DNA of 64,000 bases from Psychrobacter sp. ANT_WB68 (GTDB lineage: Bacteria; Pseudomonadota; Gammaproteobacteria; Pseudomonadales; Moraxellaceae). Below the pieces are notes generated by a model, which saw only the letters and a list, made by a program, of their open reading frames with translations, was not told the origin of the DNA and did not search any database. Location of the stretch: assembly GCF_008369115.1 (NCBI RefSeq), contig NZ_VOAZ01000001.1, positions 1,178,001-1,242,000 on the forward strand, written 5' to 3'. Below, piece by piece: positions 1 to 8,071 of the stretch (the stretch's first letter is position 1; each line of letters opens with the position of its first letter). The translations under genes were made by a program, and so were the position numbers.

Positions 1-332
1 AGGGTGGCTTTAGCATCGAATTGGCATGTTGATTTTTTTACATCGCTACGCGCACGCACCTTAATAGCAATCTGCTCATTCCCGTCTGCTTGAACGCTCA
101 CCCCAACCCAATCATAGTCTTGCGCGCGTTTGGCATACCCTTCAGAAGCGTAATCTCCGACGACTGCTTGTACCGCTGGCGTGACGGCAGCAATCGGTTG
201 CTTAATGGTTTGGTTGTTCATACTGGGCGTCACATTATTACAGCCACTTAAGGTAAATAAAGCCGCAGAAGTCATTAAAAGTACTGCAAAAAAACGCGGG
301 TAATGAACGTAACGAGGTGGAGACATGATCAT
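1..332 (-). CDS. Lipoprotein of unknown function (C-terminus outside window)
   Basis: An open frame runs from ATG at 332 leftwards to the window edge without a stop, about 110 codons. The N-terminus carries a short basic and hydrophobic segment (FFAVLLMTSAALFTLSGC) ending in a good lipobox, LSGC, so the product should be a lipid-anchored envelope protein. A Shine-Dalgarno-like AAGG lies just upstream on the minus strand. A second in-frame ATG at 326 is also possible. The visible mature part (VVGDYASEGYAKRAQDYDW and onwards) matches no family I recognise. It is transcribed divergently from the first sulfate-binding gene. The reading is sure; the function is unknown. Confidence 0.75.
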   Translation of the reverse strand, partial: MIMSPPRYVHYPRFFAVLLMTSAALFTLSGCNNVTPSMNNQTIKQPIAAVTPAVQAVVGDYASEGYAKRAQDYDWVGVSVQADGNEQIAIKVRARSDVKKSTCQFDAKAT

Positions 333-714
333 TTAGTTACCTTTGATAAAGGAGTGATTAAGAGGGATGGTGGTTGCCTATCTAAGTGAATCACCTGACG
401 GGCATGGGTGTAAGGGATAGTATCGTTTACCTAAAGGCTCGTCTACATACTAAGCAATGCCATAACTTACTCAAAAGTGTCTGCTTATCACTATATCGCA
501 AAAATACTCGGAAAAAACAAGCAGTGTAGAATAACCAACAAACTTACTTATGCCAAGTTAATCACTCGATAAGCGCATTTGTCACTAAGCGTTTGCCTTT
601 CAGGCTGTTAGCATAACTCTCATCATTCATAGAACCGAATCTAAAGGATTGTAGACCCTAATAAGGTTGCCAATGCTTTAAGAAACGCTTCTATCAACAT
701 TATCGAGAGCCGTT
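333..714. promoter_or_regulatory. Divergent intergenic region upstream of sbp; contains a 12-mer shared with the second sbp
   Basis: This 382-bp gap separates the divergent lipoprotein and sbp genes and must hold both promoters. The 12-mer GCTGTTAGCATA at 604-615 is repeated exactly at 2077-2088, in front of the second sulfate-binding gene, at a broadly similar distance from each start (about 100 and 35 bp). It could be part of a promoter or a binding site for a sulfur regulator such as CysB, but that is inference. I see no clear terminator here. Confidence 0.4.
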
Positions 715-1896
715 ATGCAAGCAACGAATCAAAGCATTCAAAAAGTATCTAACAAGCTTGAATTTAGTAATGCCGCCTCATTTATTGAGAATAAAAGCAG
801 GCAATCACAGGTTGCTTCTAACCATATTCGTTTCAGTTTTAAGTTGGGCGGTGTGCTAGCCGTTGCCATGCTAATGATAGCCTGTAGTCCTACCGAAGCT
901 ACCCAAAACAGTACGAATGATGGCACGAATAGTGGAACAAAAGATAAGCAAAATATCAGCCTGCTTAACGTCTCTTATGATGTATCGCGTGATTTTTATA
1001 AAGACTATAACTCGCTATTTACCAATATCTATCAGGGGCAACATCCTGATAGTAAGGTCAGCATTCAGCAATCACACGGCGGCGCTAGTAAACAGGCGCT
1101 ATCCGTCGCCAATGGTCTACAAGCGGACGTGGTGACCTTAAACCAAGAAAGTGATATGAATATGTTGGTTAAAAAAGGGCTAGTAAAAACGGATTGGCGC
1201 GAGGCGTTTCCTGACAATGCCGTTCCTTATAGCACCACCATGATATTGCTGGTGCGTAGTGGCAACCCAAAAAACATCAAAGACTGGGAAGATTTGGCAC
1301 GTGCGGATGTTGACGTGGTGATGCCCAATCCGAAAACCAGTGGTACGGCGCGCTATGCCTTTTTGGGTGCTTATGGCTCAGGATTGCATAAATTTAAAGA
1401 ATCGGTCGCTCAGCCACAAAAAACCGATGCCTTTATGAAGAAAATGCTCGCCAACGTCGTGACTTATGACAATGGCGCGCGCGCCGCAACCACCAGCTTT
1501 ACCCAGCGCGGGCTAGGGGATGTACTGATTACCACTGAAAATGAGGCGCATTTGGTGGCCACTCAGCATGCCAAAGGTCAAGTGGATATTGTTTATCCTA
1601 GCTATTCCATCACCATTCATAATCCAGTGGCGATCGTCAGTTCGGTCACTGAGAAAAAAGGCTCGACTGACGCGGCAACCGCTTATCTAAAAGCACTGTG
1701 GGACAAGCCCGCGCAAGAGCTGATGGCGCAGATGTATTTGCGCCCGAGCAACAAAGAGGTGCTAGCAGCCCATACAGGCACCTTAAAGGATATTCAAACC
1801 TTTGAGCCGGTTGCAGTGTTTGGTGATTGGGACAGTATCATGGAGACGTTCTTTGTCGATGGCGGGCGTTTTGACCAGCTGGCACAGGTTAAGTAA
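715..1896 (+). CDS. sbp: Sulfate-binding lipoprotein, first copy (ABC sulfate uptake)
   Basis: Periplasmic solute-binding protein for sulfate/thiosulfate ABC import, 393 aa. The Sbp-family signature is clear: LLNVSYDVSRDFYKDYN near residues 84-100, then QQSHGGASKQALSV, which forms part of the sulfate pocket, and YLRPSNKEV near the end. It differs from the second copy by a long N-terminal extension: about 40 polar residues precede the hydrophobic segment and the lipobox MIAC (Cys57). No other ATG lies between 715 and the hydrophobic core, so either the n-region is truly long or a non-ATG start is used. The Shine-Dalgarno is weak. The mature protein closely parallels the next gene, so this is a tandem paralogue pair feeding CysT/CysW/CysA. 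Confidence 0.9.
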   Translation: MQATNQSIQKVSNKLEFSNAASFIENKSRQSQVASNHIRFSFKLGGVLAVAMLMIACSPTEATQNSTNDGTNSGTKDKQNISLLNVSYDVSRDFYKDYNSLFTNIYQGQHPDSKVSIQQSHGGASKQALSVANGLQADVVTLNQESDMNMLVKKGLVKTDWREAFPDNAVPYSTTMILLVRSGNPKNIKDWEDLARADVDVVMPNPKTSGTARYAFLGAYGSGLHKFKESVAQPQKTDAFMKKMLANVVTYDNGARAATTSFTQRGLGDVLITTENEAHLVATQHAKGQVDIVYPSYSITIHNPVAIVSSVTEKKGSTDAATAYLKALWDKPAQELMAQMYLRPSNKEVLAAHTGTLKDIQTFEPVAVFGDWDSIMETFFVDGGRFDQLAQVK

Positions 1897-2076
1897 CAGG
1901 CAGCCCCGACGCCATTTATAAGCAAAAGTCTTTGGGTCAAATACTCGATTTATAAAATATTTAAGGTGACTCATAAATTATGGCATTTAAGCTATTGATA
2001 ACCTTATCTTTATAAATTCTATATTCCGTTTTGGCAATAACATACGCATATTCATCATTAAACATAATAAGCTTGC

Positions 2077-2088
2077 GCTGTTAGCATA
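2077..2088 (+). promoter_or_regulatory. 12-mer shared by both sbp upstream regions
   Basis: GCTGTTAGCATA here is identical to 604-615. It lies about 35 bp before the start of the second sbp gene. A shared promoter part or regulator site is likely, since the coding regions of the two paralogues have diverged more than this word has. Identity of the binding factor is not known from sequence. Confidence 0.35.
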
Positions 2089-2123
2089 CTTGCATTAACT
2101 AACCAATCCCTTTTGAGGCAGCC

Positions 2124-3227
2124 ATGACATCATATACTACAGGTTATAAATATAAAAATAAAACGCTTAGCGCTCTAAGTATCGCCGGTGTGGCGCTCAC
2201 TTTGGGTATGGCAGGTTGTAGCAATAGCGAAAAAGCTGAGCCAGCAACCAATGCCGAAGGCACGCCAGCCGCTACCGAGGGGCAAGACATTGAACTGTTA
2301 AACGTCTCTTACGATGTGGCACGCGATTTTTATAAAGACTACAACCCATTATTCGTTGAGCATTATAAAGCGGAAAACCCAAACAGTAAGATCTTAATCA
2401 AACAGTCACATGGTGGTTCAAGTAAGCAAGCCTTATCTGTCGCTAATGGTTTACAAGCCGATGTCGCGACCATGAACCAAGGCTCTGATATTGAGCTGCT
2501 TGAGAAAAAGGGCTTGGTCGAGGCGGATTGGCAAAGCAAGTTCCCTGATAACGCCGTACCTTTTACCAGTACCATCGTATTCCTAGTGCGTAAAGACAAT
2601 CCTAAAGGCATTAACGACTGGCAGGATTTGACCAAAGAAGGCGTTGAGATTGTTATGGCCAATCCAAAAGTGACGGGTAATGGTCGCTATGCTTTCTTAG
2701 GCGCTTATGGTTATGGTTTACATGCGTTTAATAAAGATGAAACGCAAGCCAAAAACTATGTGAAAGACATGCTTAAAAACGTCAAAGTCTATGAGAATGG
2801 CGGACGTGCAGCGACGACTACCTTCGTTCAGCGCGGTATCGGTGATGTTCTAGTGACCTTTGAAAACGAAGCTAATTTAGCAGCCACTGATTTTGGCTTG
2901 GGTAAAGTAGATATTGTTTATCCTAAATACTCTATCAAGTCTGAAAGTCCGGTAGCTGTCGTGAAGACAGTCACAGATAAAAAAGGCACCACCGATGCGG
3001 CAAAAGCATATCTTGATTACTTATGGAGCGAGCCTGCCCAGCAATTGGCAGCCAACCTATACTTACGCCCAAGCGTGAAAAGTGTGCTTGATAAAAACAG
3101 CGATAAATTGCCACCTATCGATACTTTCCGTCCCAATGACGCGTTTGGTACTTGGGATGAAATCATGGCTACTTACTTCAGCGATGGCGGTGTTTTCGAT
3201 CAGTTAGCCGTTAATGCACCAAAATAA
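2124..3227 (+). CDS. sbp: Sulfate-binding lipoprotein, second copy
   Basis: Sulfate/thiosulfate-binding component of the ABC importer, 367 aa, the likely main partner of CysTWA because it is nearest to them. It has a compact lipoprotein signal (residues 12-32, lipobox MAGC, Cys32), an acidic-polar linker, the LLNVSYDVARDFYKDYN signature, the QSHGGSSKQA sulfate-pocket motif, and the conserved C-terminal YLRPSVKSV and ATYFSDGGVFDQL. A GAGG Shine-Dalgarno precedes ATG 2124. The gene is 227 bp behind its paralogue and 211 bp ahead of cysT, with a hairpin in the latter gap. Whether it prefers sulfate or thiosulfate cannot be read from sequence. Confidence 0.93.
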   Translation: MTSYTTGYKYKNKTLSALSIAGVALTLGMAGCSNSEKAEPATNAEGTPAATEGQDIELLNVSYDVARDFYKDYNPLFVEHYKAENPNSKILIKQSHGGSSKQALSVANGLQADVATMNQGSDIELLEKKGLVEADWQSKFPDNAVPFTSTIVFLVRKDNPKGINDWQDLTKEGVEIVMANPKVTGNGRYAFLGAYGYGLHAFNKDETQAKNYVKDMLKNVKVYENGGRAATTTFVQRGIGDVLVTFENEANLAATDFGLGKVDIVYPKYSIKSESPVAVVKTVTDKKGTTDAAKAYLDYLWSEPAQQLAANLYLRPSVKSVLDKNSDKLPPIDTFRPNDAFGTWDEIMATYFSDGGVFDQLAVNAPK

Positions 3228-3315
3228 GCCGCTAGTACGCTGATTGCTCAAACCTTTTATTAACTTGTTATTAAATGTCGTTGAAGCAATTGGGTTTAGA
3301 GTAACGTCCAAGCAC

Positions 3316-3350
3316 ATAAAGGACATGGCTACCCACGCTGTGTCCTTTAT
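3316..3350 (+). terminator. Hairpin between sbp and cysT (partial terminator or mRNA-stability element)
   Basis: A perfect 10-bp inverted repeat, ATAAAGGACA (3316-3325) and TGTCCTTTAT (3341-3350), with a 15-nt loop. No T-run follows, so it is a poor intrinsic terminator. In operons encoding a binding protein and a permease, such hairpins often keep binding-protein mRNA in excess over permease mRNA, which is the likely role here. Confidence 0.5.
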
Positions 3351-3438
3351 AGCTTACGCAAACCAATAATACATTTCATATCACGTGGCGCTTACGACTA
3401 AGAGTTAAGAGCCATCAGTTAGGCAACAGGACATCACT

Positions 3439-4323
3439 ATGAGTGCAACAACTTCTCCTGCCAGCAAACCCGCCAATAAAAAAGGATGGCTGACACGCTT
3501 GCGCCAGCGCAATGTGCTACCAGGGTTTGGGTTAAGTATGGGCATCACTGTCTTTAGCTTATCGTTACTGGTGGTGCTACCGTTTGCCATGATGGCCTAT
3601 ACCACCACACAAATGGGCTGGACAGGTTTTTGGGAAACCATCACTCAGCCGCAAGTCACCGCTGCTATCAAACTCAGTTTATGGATGTCGTTTTTGGCGA
3701 TGCTCACCAATATGGTATTTGGTACGCTAGTCGCTTGGGTGCTCGTGCGCTACGAGTTTTGGGGTAAATCGTTGATTAATGCCTTGGTTGATTTGCCGTT
3801 TGCGCTACCGACAGCCGTGACGGGTATCTCATTGGCCACCCTTTATGCACCTAATGGCTTGATTGGTCAGTGGTTCGCCAAGTTTGATATTCAAGTCGCT
3901 TTTACGCCATTAGGTATTTGGCTCGCTTTAGTAGTCGTGAGTTTTCCGTTTATCGTCCGTGCGGTACAGCCCGTATTGGCAGAATTGTCCGTTGAATTTG
4001 AAGAGGCGGCCGCAGTATTGGGTGCCAATCGTTTTACGACCTTTCGTAAAGTCATTTTACCAGAGCTGTTACCCGCACTGCTCATGGGCGCAGGTATGAT
4101 GTTTGCCCGTGCCACTGGCGAGTATGGTTCGGTGATTTTTATCGCTGGCAATATTCCGATGCAGTCTGAGATTTTACCGCTCATTATTATCAGCAAGCTT
4201 GAGCAGTTTGATGTTCAAGGCGCCTCAGCGGTTGCACTATTTATGCTGCTAATCTCATTTGTCATTTTACTGACCATTAATATCGTACAGTGGAAGCTGT
4301 CGCGCCGTGTAGGAGCTCGCTAA
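3439..4323 (+). CDS. cysT: Sulfate ABC transporter permease CysT (CysU)
   Basis: Inner-membrane permease subunit, 294 aa, about six membrane segments starting near residue 31. The EAA loop that docks the ATPase is visible as EEAAAVLGANRFTTFRKVILPEL around residues 192-214, followed by GEYGSVIFIAGN, typical of CysT. A Shine-Dalgarno CAGGA lies about 8 bases before ATG 3439. The stop overlaps the cysW start (TAATG), which indicates translational coupling and a 1:1 CysT:CysW heterodimer. The order sbp-cysT-cysW-cysA matches standard sulfate uptake operons. Confidence 0.95.
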   Translation: MSATTSPASKPANKKGWLTRLRQRNVLPGFGLSMGITVFSLSLLVVLPFAMMAYTTTQMGWTGFWETITQPQVTAAIKLSLWMSFLAMLTNMVFGTLVAWVLVRYEFWGKSLINALVDLPFALPTAVTGISLATLYAPNGLIGQWFAKFDIQVAFTPLGIWLALVVVSFPFIVRAVQPVLAELSVEFEEAAAVLGANRFTTFRKVILPELLPALLMGAGMMFARATGEYGSVIFIAGNIPMQSEILPLIIISKLEQFDVQGASAVALFMLLISFVILLTINIVQWKLSRRVGAR

Positions 4324-5294
4324 TGCAAATCTCTAATAGCTATGACTACCAAAGCAACCCAGCAACCAAAGATACGCCATGGGTACGCCGTACTTTTATT
4401 ACTATCGCGGTGCTATTTATGGTCATCATGTTGGTGGTGCCCCTGCTAGCGGTCTTCTATGAAGCCTTTAAAAACGGCTGGCAATTGTATATAGCGTCGC
4501 TAGTCGATCCTGAAGCCTTGCAAGCGATTAAACTCACTTTAATTACTGCCGCCATTGTCTTGCCAATTAATATGGTGATGGGCATCGCGATTGCTTGGCT
4601 GGTAACGCGTTATCAGTTTAAAGGTAAGCAACTGGTGACGACGTTGCTTGATTTACCCTTTTCGGTGTCTCCAGTGGTTGCAGGTTTAATGTTTGTGCTG
4701 TTATTTGGACTCAACTCTACCATTGGTGGCTGGCTTGAGGGCATGGGTTTTCAGGTAATTTACGCCGTACCAGGGATTATTTTAGCGACGTTATTTGTGA
4801 CCTTTCCGTTTGTGGCACGTGAGCTGATACCACTGATGCAAACGCAAGGCGATAGCGAGGAGCAAGCGGCACTCACTTTGGGTGCGACGGGTTGGCAGAC
4901 CTTTTGGCATGTGACGCTACCCAATATTAAATGGGCGCTGCTGTATGGTCTTATTTTGACCAATGCGCGGGCGATGGGTGAGTTTGGGGCAGTGAGCGTG
5001 GTATCCGGTCATATTCGCGGAGAAACCAACACCATGCCGCTACTGGTTGAGATTGCCTACAACGATTATAACTTTACCGCCGCTTTTGCTTTATCAAGTT
5101 TACTTGCTGGTTTGGCACTCGTGACCCTGCTAATACAACAAGTGATGACTAAGCTACAAGATCGTAAATTTGCCAAGTCCGAGCGCTTGGTCAGTGCGCC
5201 TGAGCTGCCGGTTAGCGCCAACTCTGCAAACGCTACAAATGCTAAGAACGCTGATAAAGAGGCAACGTTGGCAGAAAGCACAGGTCGTCTATAA
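4323..5294 (+). CDS. cysW: Sulfate ABC transporter permease CysW
   Basis: Second permease subunit of the sulfate importer, 323 aa from ATG 4323. This start is chosen because it overlaps the cysT stop as TAATG and has AGGAG eight bases upstream; an in-frame ATG at 4290 would lie inside cysT. Six membrane segments, the EAA motif EEQAALTLGATGWQTFWHVTLPN, and the CysW-typical GEFGAVSVVSGHIRGETNTMPL are visible. The last 45 residues after the final membrane segment are an Ala/Asn-rich tail (ANSANATNAKNADKEA) that looks like a disordered lineage-specific extension. Confidence 0.95.
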   Translation: MQISNSYDYQSNPATKDTPWVRRTFITIAVLFMVIMLVVPLLAVFYEAFKNGWQLYIASLVDPEALQAIKLTLITAAIVLPINMVMGIAIAWLVTRYQFKGKQLVTTLLDLPFSVSPVVAGLMFVLLFGLNSTIGGWLEGMGFQVIYAVPGIILATLFVTFPFVARELIPLMQTQGDSEEQAALTLGATGWQTFWHVTLPNIKWALLYGLILTNARAMGEFGAVSVVSGHIRGETNTMPLLVEIAYNDYNFTAAFALSSLLAGLALVTLLIQQVMTKLQDRKFAKSERLVSAPELPVSANSANATNAKNADKEATLAESTGRL

Positions 5295-5380
5295 GTAATA
5301 GCTTAATAAAGCAGGCATCATAAAACCATCTGCCGCCCGCATTAAGACGTTAAGCCAAAAATATAATAAGAGAACCCATT

Positions 5381-6103
5381 ATGAGCATTGAGATTCGCAA
5401 CGTTAATAAAAAATTCGGTAATTTTACCGCCTTAGACAACATTAATATCACGGTACCTACTGGTAAGTTAACGACCTTGCTCGGTCCTTCAGGCTGCGGT
5501 AAAACCACCTTGCTGCGCATCATTGCCGGTCTAGAATATGCGGACTCTGGGCAAATATTGTTTGATGAATTAGATGTCACTAATACGCCCGTGCAAAAGC
5601 GCCATATCGGCTTTATGTTTCAGCATTATGCCTTATTTCGTCACAAAAACATCGCTGATAATGTCGGCTTTGGGCTGACCTTGCTCCCAAAAAATGAGCG
5701 TCCAAGTAAGGCGGATATCAATAAGCGCGTTGCTGAGCTGTTAGATTTGGTGCAGCTGCCCCAAGTTGCCAACGCTTACCCGCATCAATTATCAGGTGGT
5801 CAGCGTCAGCGTATTGCGCTGGCACGTGCTTTAGCAGTTAAACCAAAGCTATTACTGCTGGATGAGCCGTTTGGGGCGCTAGATGCGAAGGTACGTAAAG
5901 AGCTGCGTACTTGGCTAAAGAATATCCACCACGAGCTGGGTATTACCAGCATCATGGTAACCCACGACCAAGAAGAGGCACGGGCGGTATCGGATGAGAT
6001 TGTGGTAATGAACCATGGTCGCGTTGAGCAAGTCGGTACCTCAGAGGAACTGATTCACCAGCCAGCCAACGCTTTTGTGAGTGATTTCTTAGACTTAGTA
6101 TGA
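5381..6103 (+). CDS. cysA: Sulfate ABC transporter ATPase CysA, short form
   Basis: ATP-binding subunit, 240 aa. All nucleotide-binding elements are present: Walker [10 protein letters not shown] (35-43), Q-loop MFQHYALF (79-86), signature LSGGQ (137-141), Walker B LLLLDEP (157-163), switch His195 in VTHDQEEA. The protein ends at FVSDFLDLV, just where the roughly 120-residue C-terminal regulatory (TOBE-type) region of the 350-365 aa CysA proteins would begin. Only about 70 bp separate the stop from a strong terminator, so the missing domain is not simply frameshifted downstream. It probably works as an ATPase but without the C-terminal regulatory part. Start at 5381 is supported by an AGAG just upstream. 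Confidence 0.93.
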   Translation: MSIEIRNVNKKFGNFTALDNINITVPTGKLTTLLGPSGCGKTTLLRIIAGLEYADSGQILFDELDVTNTPVQKRHIGFMFQHYALFRHKNIADNVGFGLTLLPKNERPSKADINKRVAELLDLVQLPQVANAYPHQLSGGQRQRIALARALAVKPKLLLLDEPFGALDAKVRKELRTWLKNIHHELGITSIMVTHDQEEARAVSDEIVVMNHGRVEQVGTSEELIHQPANAFVSDFLDLV

Positions 6104-6175
6104 TGTAGACCTAATATAATAAGGCTGAGTGGTGTTACCACATCACTAACGATAGCCGTTGCCGTATTTTAAGAT

Positions 6176-6209
6176 AAAAAAAGACCTATACATTTATAGG
6201 TCTTTTTTT
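6176..6209. terminator. Bidirectional intrinsic terminator after cysA
   Basis: A 15-bp perfect inverted repeat: seven A then GACCTATA (6176-6190), loop CATT, then TATAGGTC and seven T (6195-6209). The A-run and T-run let it work for cysA on the plus strand and for the convergent ArsR-type gene on the minus strand. Confidence 0.9.
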
Positions 6210-6256
6210 ATGCGCTGAAGTATTGATTATACCTACCTCTTGCTCTTGGTATCAAA

Positions 6257-6580
6257 CTAAGCAGGTTTAGGCATATTGATATCTTTGGTTGATATCTGCT
6301 TATAGGTAATTTCCAAAATATCTTGGCACCATTCTGGCAAATCATCCGCCACTTCATACCACATCCATGTCCCATCACGAACACAGCTTAAGATACCCAG
6401 CTTTTTTAAATGATTCAAATGGCGCGAGATAGTCGGCTGCGGTTGGTCAAGTATTTCTACCAACTCACCCACACAGCGTGACTCTTTGTTAAATAAGATT
6501 TGGAAAATCTTCAGACGCGTTGGATCAGATAACACTTTAAATAACTCAAGCGGTTGTATCGTAGAATTATTATTTGACAT
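6257..6580 (-). CDS. ArsR/SmtB-family winged-helix transcriptional regulator
   Basis: A 107-aa DNA-binding regulator. The ArsR fold is evident: ALSDPTRL-type start (VLSDPTRLKIFQIL), recognition helix QPQPTISRHLNHLKKLGIL, and wing VRDGTWMWYEV. The classic arsenic-binding ELCVCDL motif is not present: the equivalent segment is SRCVGEL with a single Cys36; other cysteines are Cys66 and Cys85. It may sense a different metal, a thiol-reactive species or sulfur, or use cysteines from different helices. It converges on cysA across a shared terminator, so it is not in the sulfate operon. No arsenic or metal-efflux gene is beside it. The target is unknown. Confidence 0.85.
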   Translation of the reverse strand: MSNNNSTIQPLELFKVLSDPTRLKIFQILFNKESRCVGELVEILDQPQPTISRHLNHLKKLGILSCVRDGTWMWYEVADDLPEWCQDILEITYKQISTKDINMPKPA

Positions 6581-6807
6581 AGAACAATTCCAATATAGGT
6601 TTAGTTAATAGGGGGTCAATATAACAGCAGTTAGCTATAAAATCGATTAAAAAATGAGCAAATCTACAGTTCGTCGCCATTTTACTACCTTTGGTACCTT
6701 TTAGTTACACACATATTTATATTCAGTTACATGGATTAAGCAAGCGTAATATAGCGATGTAATGATAACAAATATGAATTATGAATCTTTCAAATACTAT
6801 TGTAAAT

Positions 6808-6826
6808 GGTAATAATTATCGTTATT
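6808..6826 (+). promoter_or_regulatory. Fur-box-like operator upstream of bfd
   Basis: GGTAATAATTATCGTTATT matches the 19-bp Fur consensus at 14 of 19 positions by hand alignment. It lies about 40 bp before the bfd start. Fur repression of bfd under iron sufficiency is established in other gammaproteobacteria, which makes this a credible site; no binding data are implied. Confidence 0.6.
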
Positions 6827-6867
6827 ATAACGAATAACAAGAATGACATCCATGTAGGGGCCTGCAC

Positions 6868-7059
6868 ATGTACGTATGTATCTGTAACGACGTCAAAGAA
6901 AAACAAATTAAAGCCGCTATTGCCTCAGGTATTGATACGTTAGACGGTCTAAAAGACACGCTTGATGTAGCGACTTGCTGTGGCTGCTGTGAACCTATGG
7001 TCAATGATTATCTTGATGAGCATCACGCCAAACTCGATGCTTTGGCTTATGCCGTTTAA
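6868..7059 (+). CDS. bfd: Bacterioferritin-associated ferredoxin
   Basis: A small [2Fe-2S] protein of 63 aa that reduces and mobilises iron stored in bacterioferritin. The Bfd start MYVCICNDV gives ligands Cys4 and Cys6; the second pair is Cys38 and Cys41. The second half of the site reads TCCGCC, so Cys37 and Cys40 are extra cysteines next to the ligands, compared with the QCGKC arrangement in E. coli. The length matches the family. A GGGG Shine-Dalgarno and a Fur-box-like site precede it. The two bacterioferritin genes follow in the same direction after a 448-bp gap. Confidence 0.93.
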   Translation: MYVCICNDVKEKQIKAAIASGIDTLDGLKDTLDVATCCGCCEPMVNDYLDEHHAKLDALAYAV

Positions 7060-7507
7060 CCATTGCTTGTAGACCTTGCTATTGATCATAAGTTTTTAGT
7101 CCTTTCTTCTAAGCAATATCAGCTTAAAGCACTTTCTGCCCTGCGTTTCTTCCTGTCACTGCCTCATTGTTAGGGCTATAAATCATTACTATCAATGAGG
7201 CTGATAAACAGGGCAGAGCGGCCATCGCTCATCTTCTAGCAATCCTTTCTAAGTTTGTCTTATCCGCTTATAAAAAGCTGGCTAATACTTTTTACTTATG
7301 CGAGTTAATGACAATTCGCAATCAACGTCTTATTCTTAATTCATATCGTTACAAGTGATATAACGTCTGTATGCTACTATATCTGTCTGAATTTGTAAGA
7401 CGTTTTGTTGGTTTTAATCTTTACTGATTAGTTTACTAATAGTGCTTTCCATATATGTATTATTGTGAATGTATATACAAATAAATGAAAATACAGGAGT
7501 ATAGGTG
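7060..7507 (+). other. Long gap bfd-bfr with nested inverted repeats
   Basis: This 448-bp stretch has no convincing gene. At its centre lie two nested perfect 9-bp inverted repeats: outer TCTGCCCTG (7135-7143) with CAGGGCAGA (7209-7217), inner GCCTCATTG (7161-7169) with CAATGAGGC (7193-7201). There is no T-run, so this is not a plain terminator. A structured RNA or a remnant of a small inverted-repeat element are both possible. The remaining AT-rich part should contain the bfr promoter. Confidence 0.4.
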
Positions 7508-7996
7508 ATGATAGGCAGCCCAAAGGTAATTGACTATTTGAATTTTTTATTAGGTGGTGAGCTTGCGGCTCGTGACCAATATTTCATTCATTCTGAGATG
7601 TACGCCGAATGGCATTACGGTAAATTGTATGACCGTATCAGCCATGAGATGCAAGATGAAACGCTACATGCCCAAGCGATTATCCGCCGTATTTTGATGT
7701 TAAGCGGCACGCCTAAGATGAGCGTCAACGAGATTAAAGTTGGCACAACGGTTCCTGAAATGCTCCAGCTTGATTTGGATTTAGAATATCAAGTACAGCA
7801 GCACCTTAAAGACGGCATTGCGCTTTGTGAAGCAGAGCATGACTATGTCACCCGTGAGATGTTGGTTGAGCAGCTTAAAGACACCGAAGAAGATCATGCT
7901 CATTGGCTAGAGCAACAATTGCGCCTAATTGACATGATTGGTCTACCCAATTATTTGCAAAGTCAGATGGCGGAAGTCTCTCCTAATATTGTTTAG
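7508..7996 (+). CDS. bfr: Bacterioferritin, ferroxidase-type subunit without heme ligand
   Basis: Iron-storage subunit of 162 aa from ATG 7508; AGGAG eight bases upstream favours this over GTG 7505. The diiron ferroxidase ligands are present: Glu18, Glu51, His54, Glu93 (E. coli 94), and the EExH pair in TEEDHAHW (E. coli Glu127 and His130). The heme-binding Met52 of canonical bacterioferritins is Thr52 here (QDETLHA). This subunit should oxidise iron but not bind heme at the usual site. The next gene shows the reverse pattern, so the two probably assemble into one mixed 24-mer, as described for paired bacterioferritins in Magnetospirillum and Neisseria. Confidence 0.93.
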   Translation: MIGSPKVIDYLNFLLGGELAARDQYFIHSEMYAEWHYGKLYDRISHEMQDETLHAQAIIRRILMLSGTPKMSVNEIKVGTTVPEMLQLDLDLEYQVQQHLKDGIALCEAEHDYVTREMLVEQLKDTEEDHAHWLEQQLRLIDMIGLPNYLQSQMAEVSPNIV

Positions 7997-8071
7997 TATT
8001 TTATTCGCTAAGCGCCTTTAACAAGTATTAAAAGTCATCAGTAATAAAATAATCAATACAGGGAGATAAAA

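Noticed and set aside
917..1135. Alternative-frame open stretch over sbp
   Set aside because: It overlaps a clear Sbp frame, has no ribosome site and shows no recognisable protein pattern.
4290..4322. Longer CysW start inside cysT
   Set aside because: The ATG at 4323 overlaps the cysT stop as TAATG and has AGGAG at ideal distance; the extension has no support.
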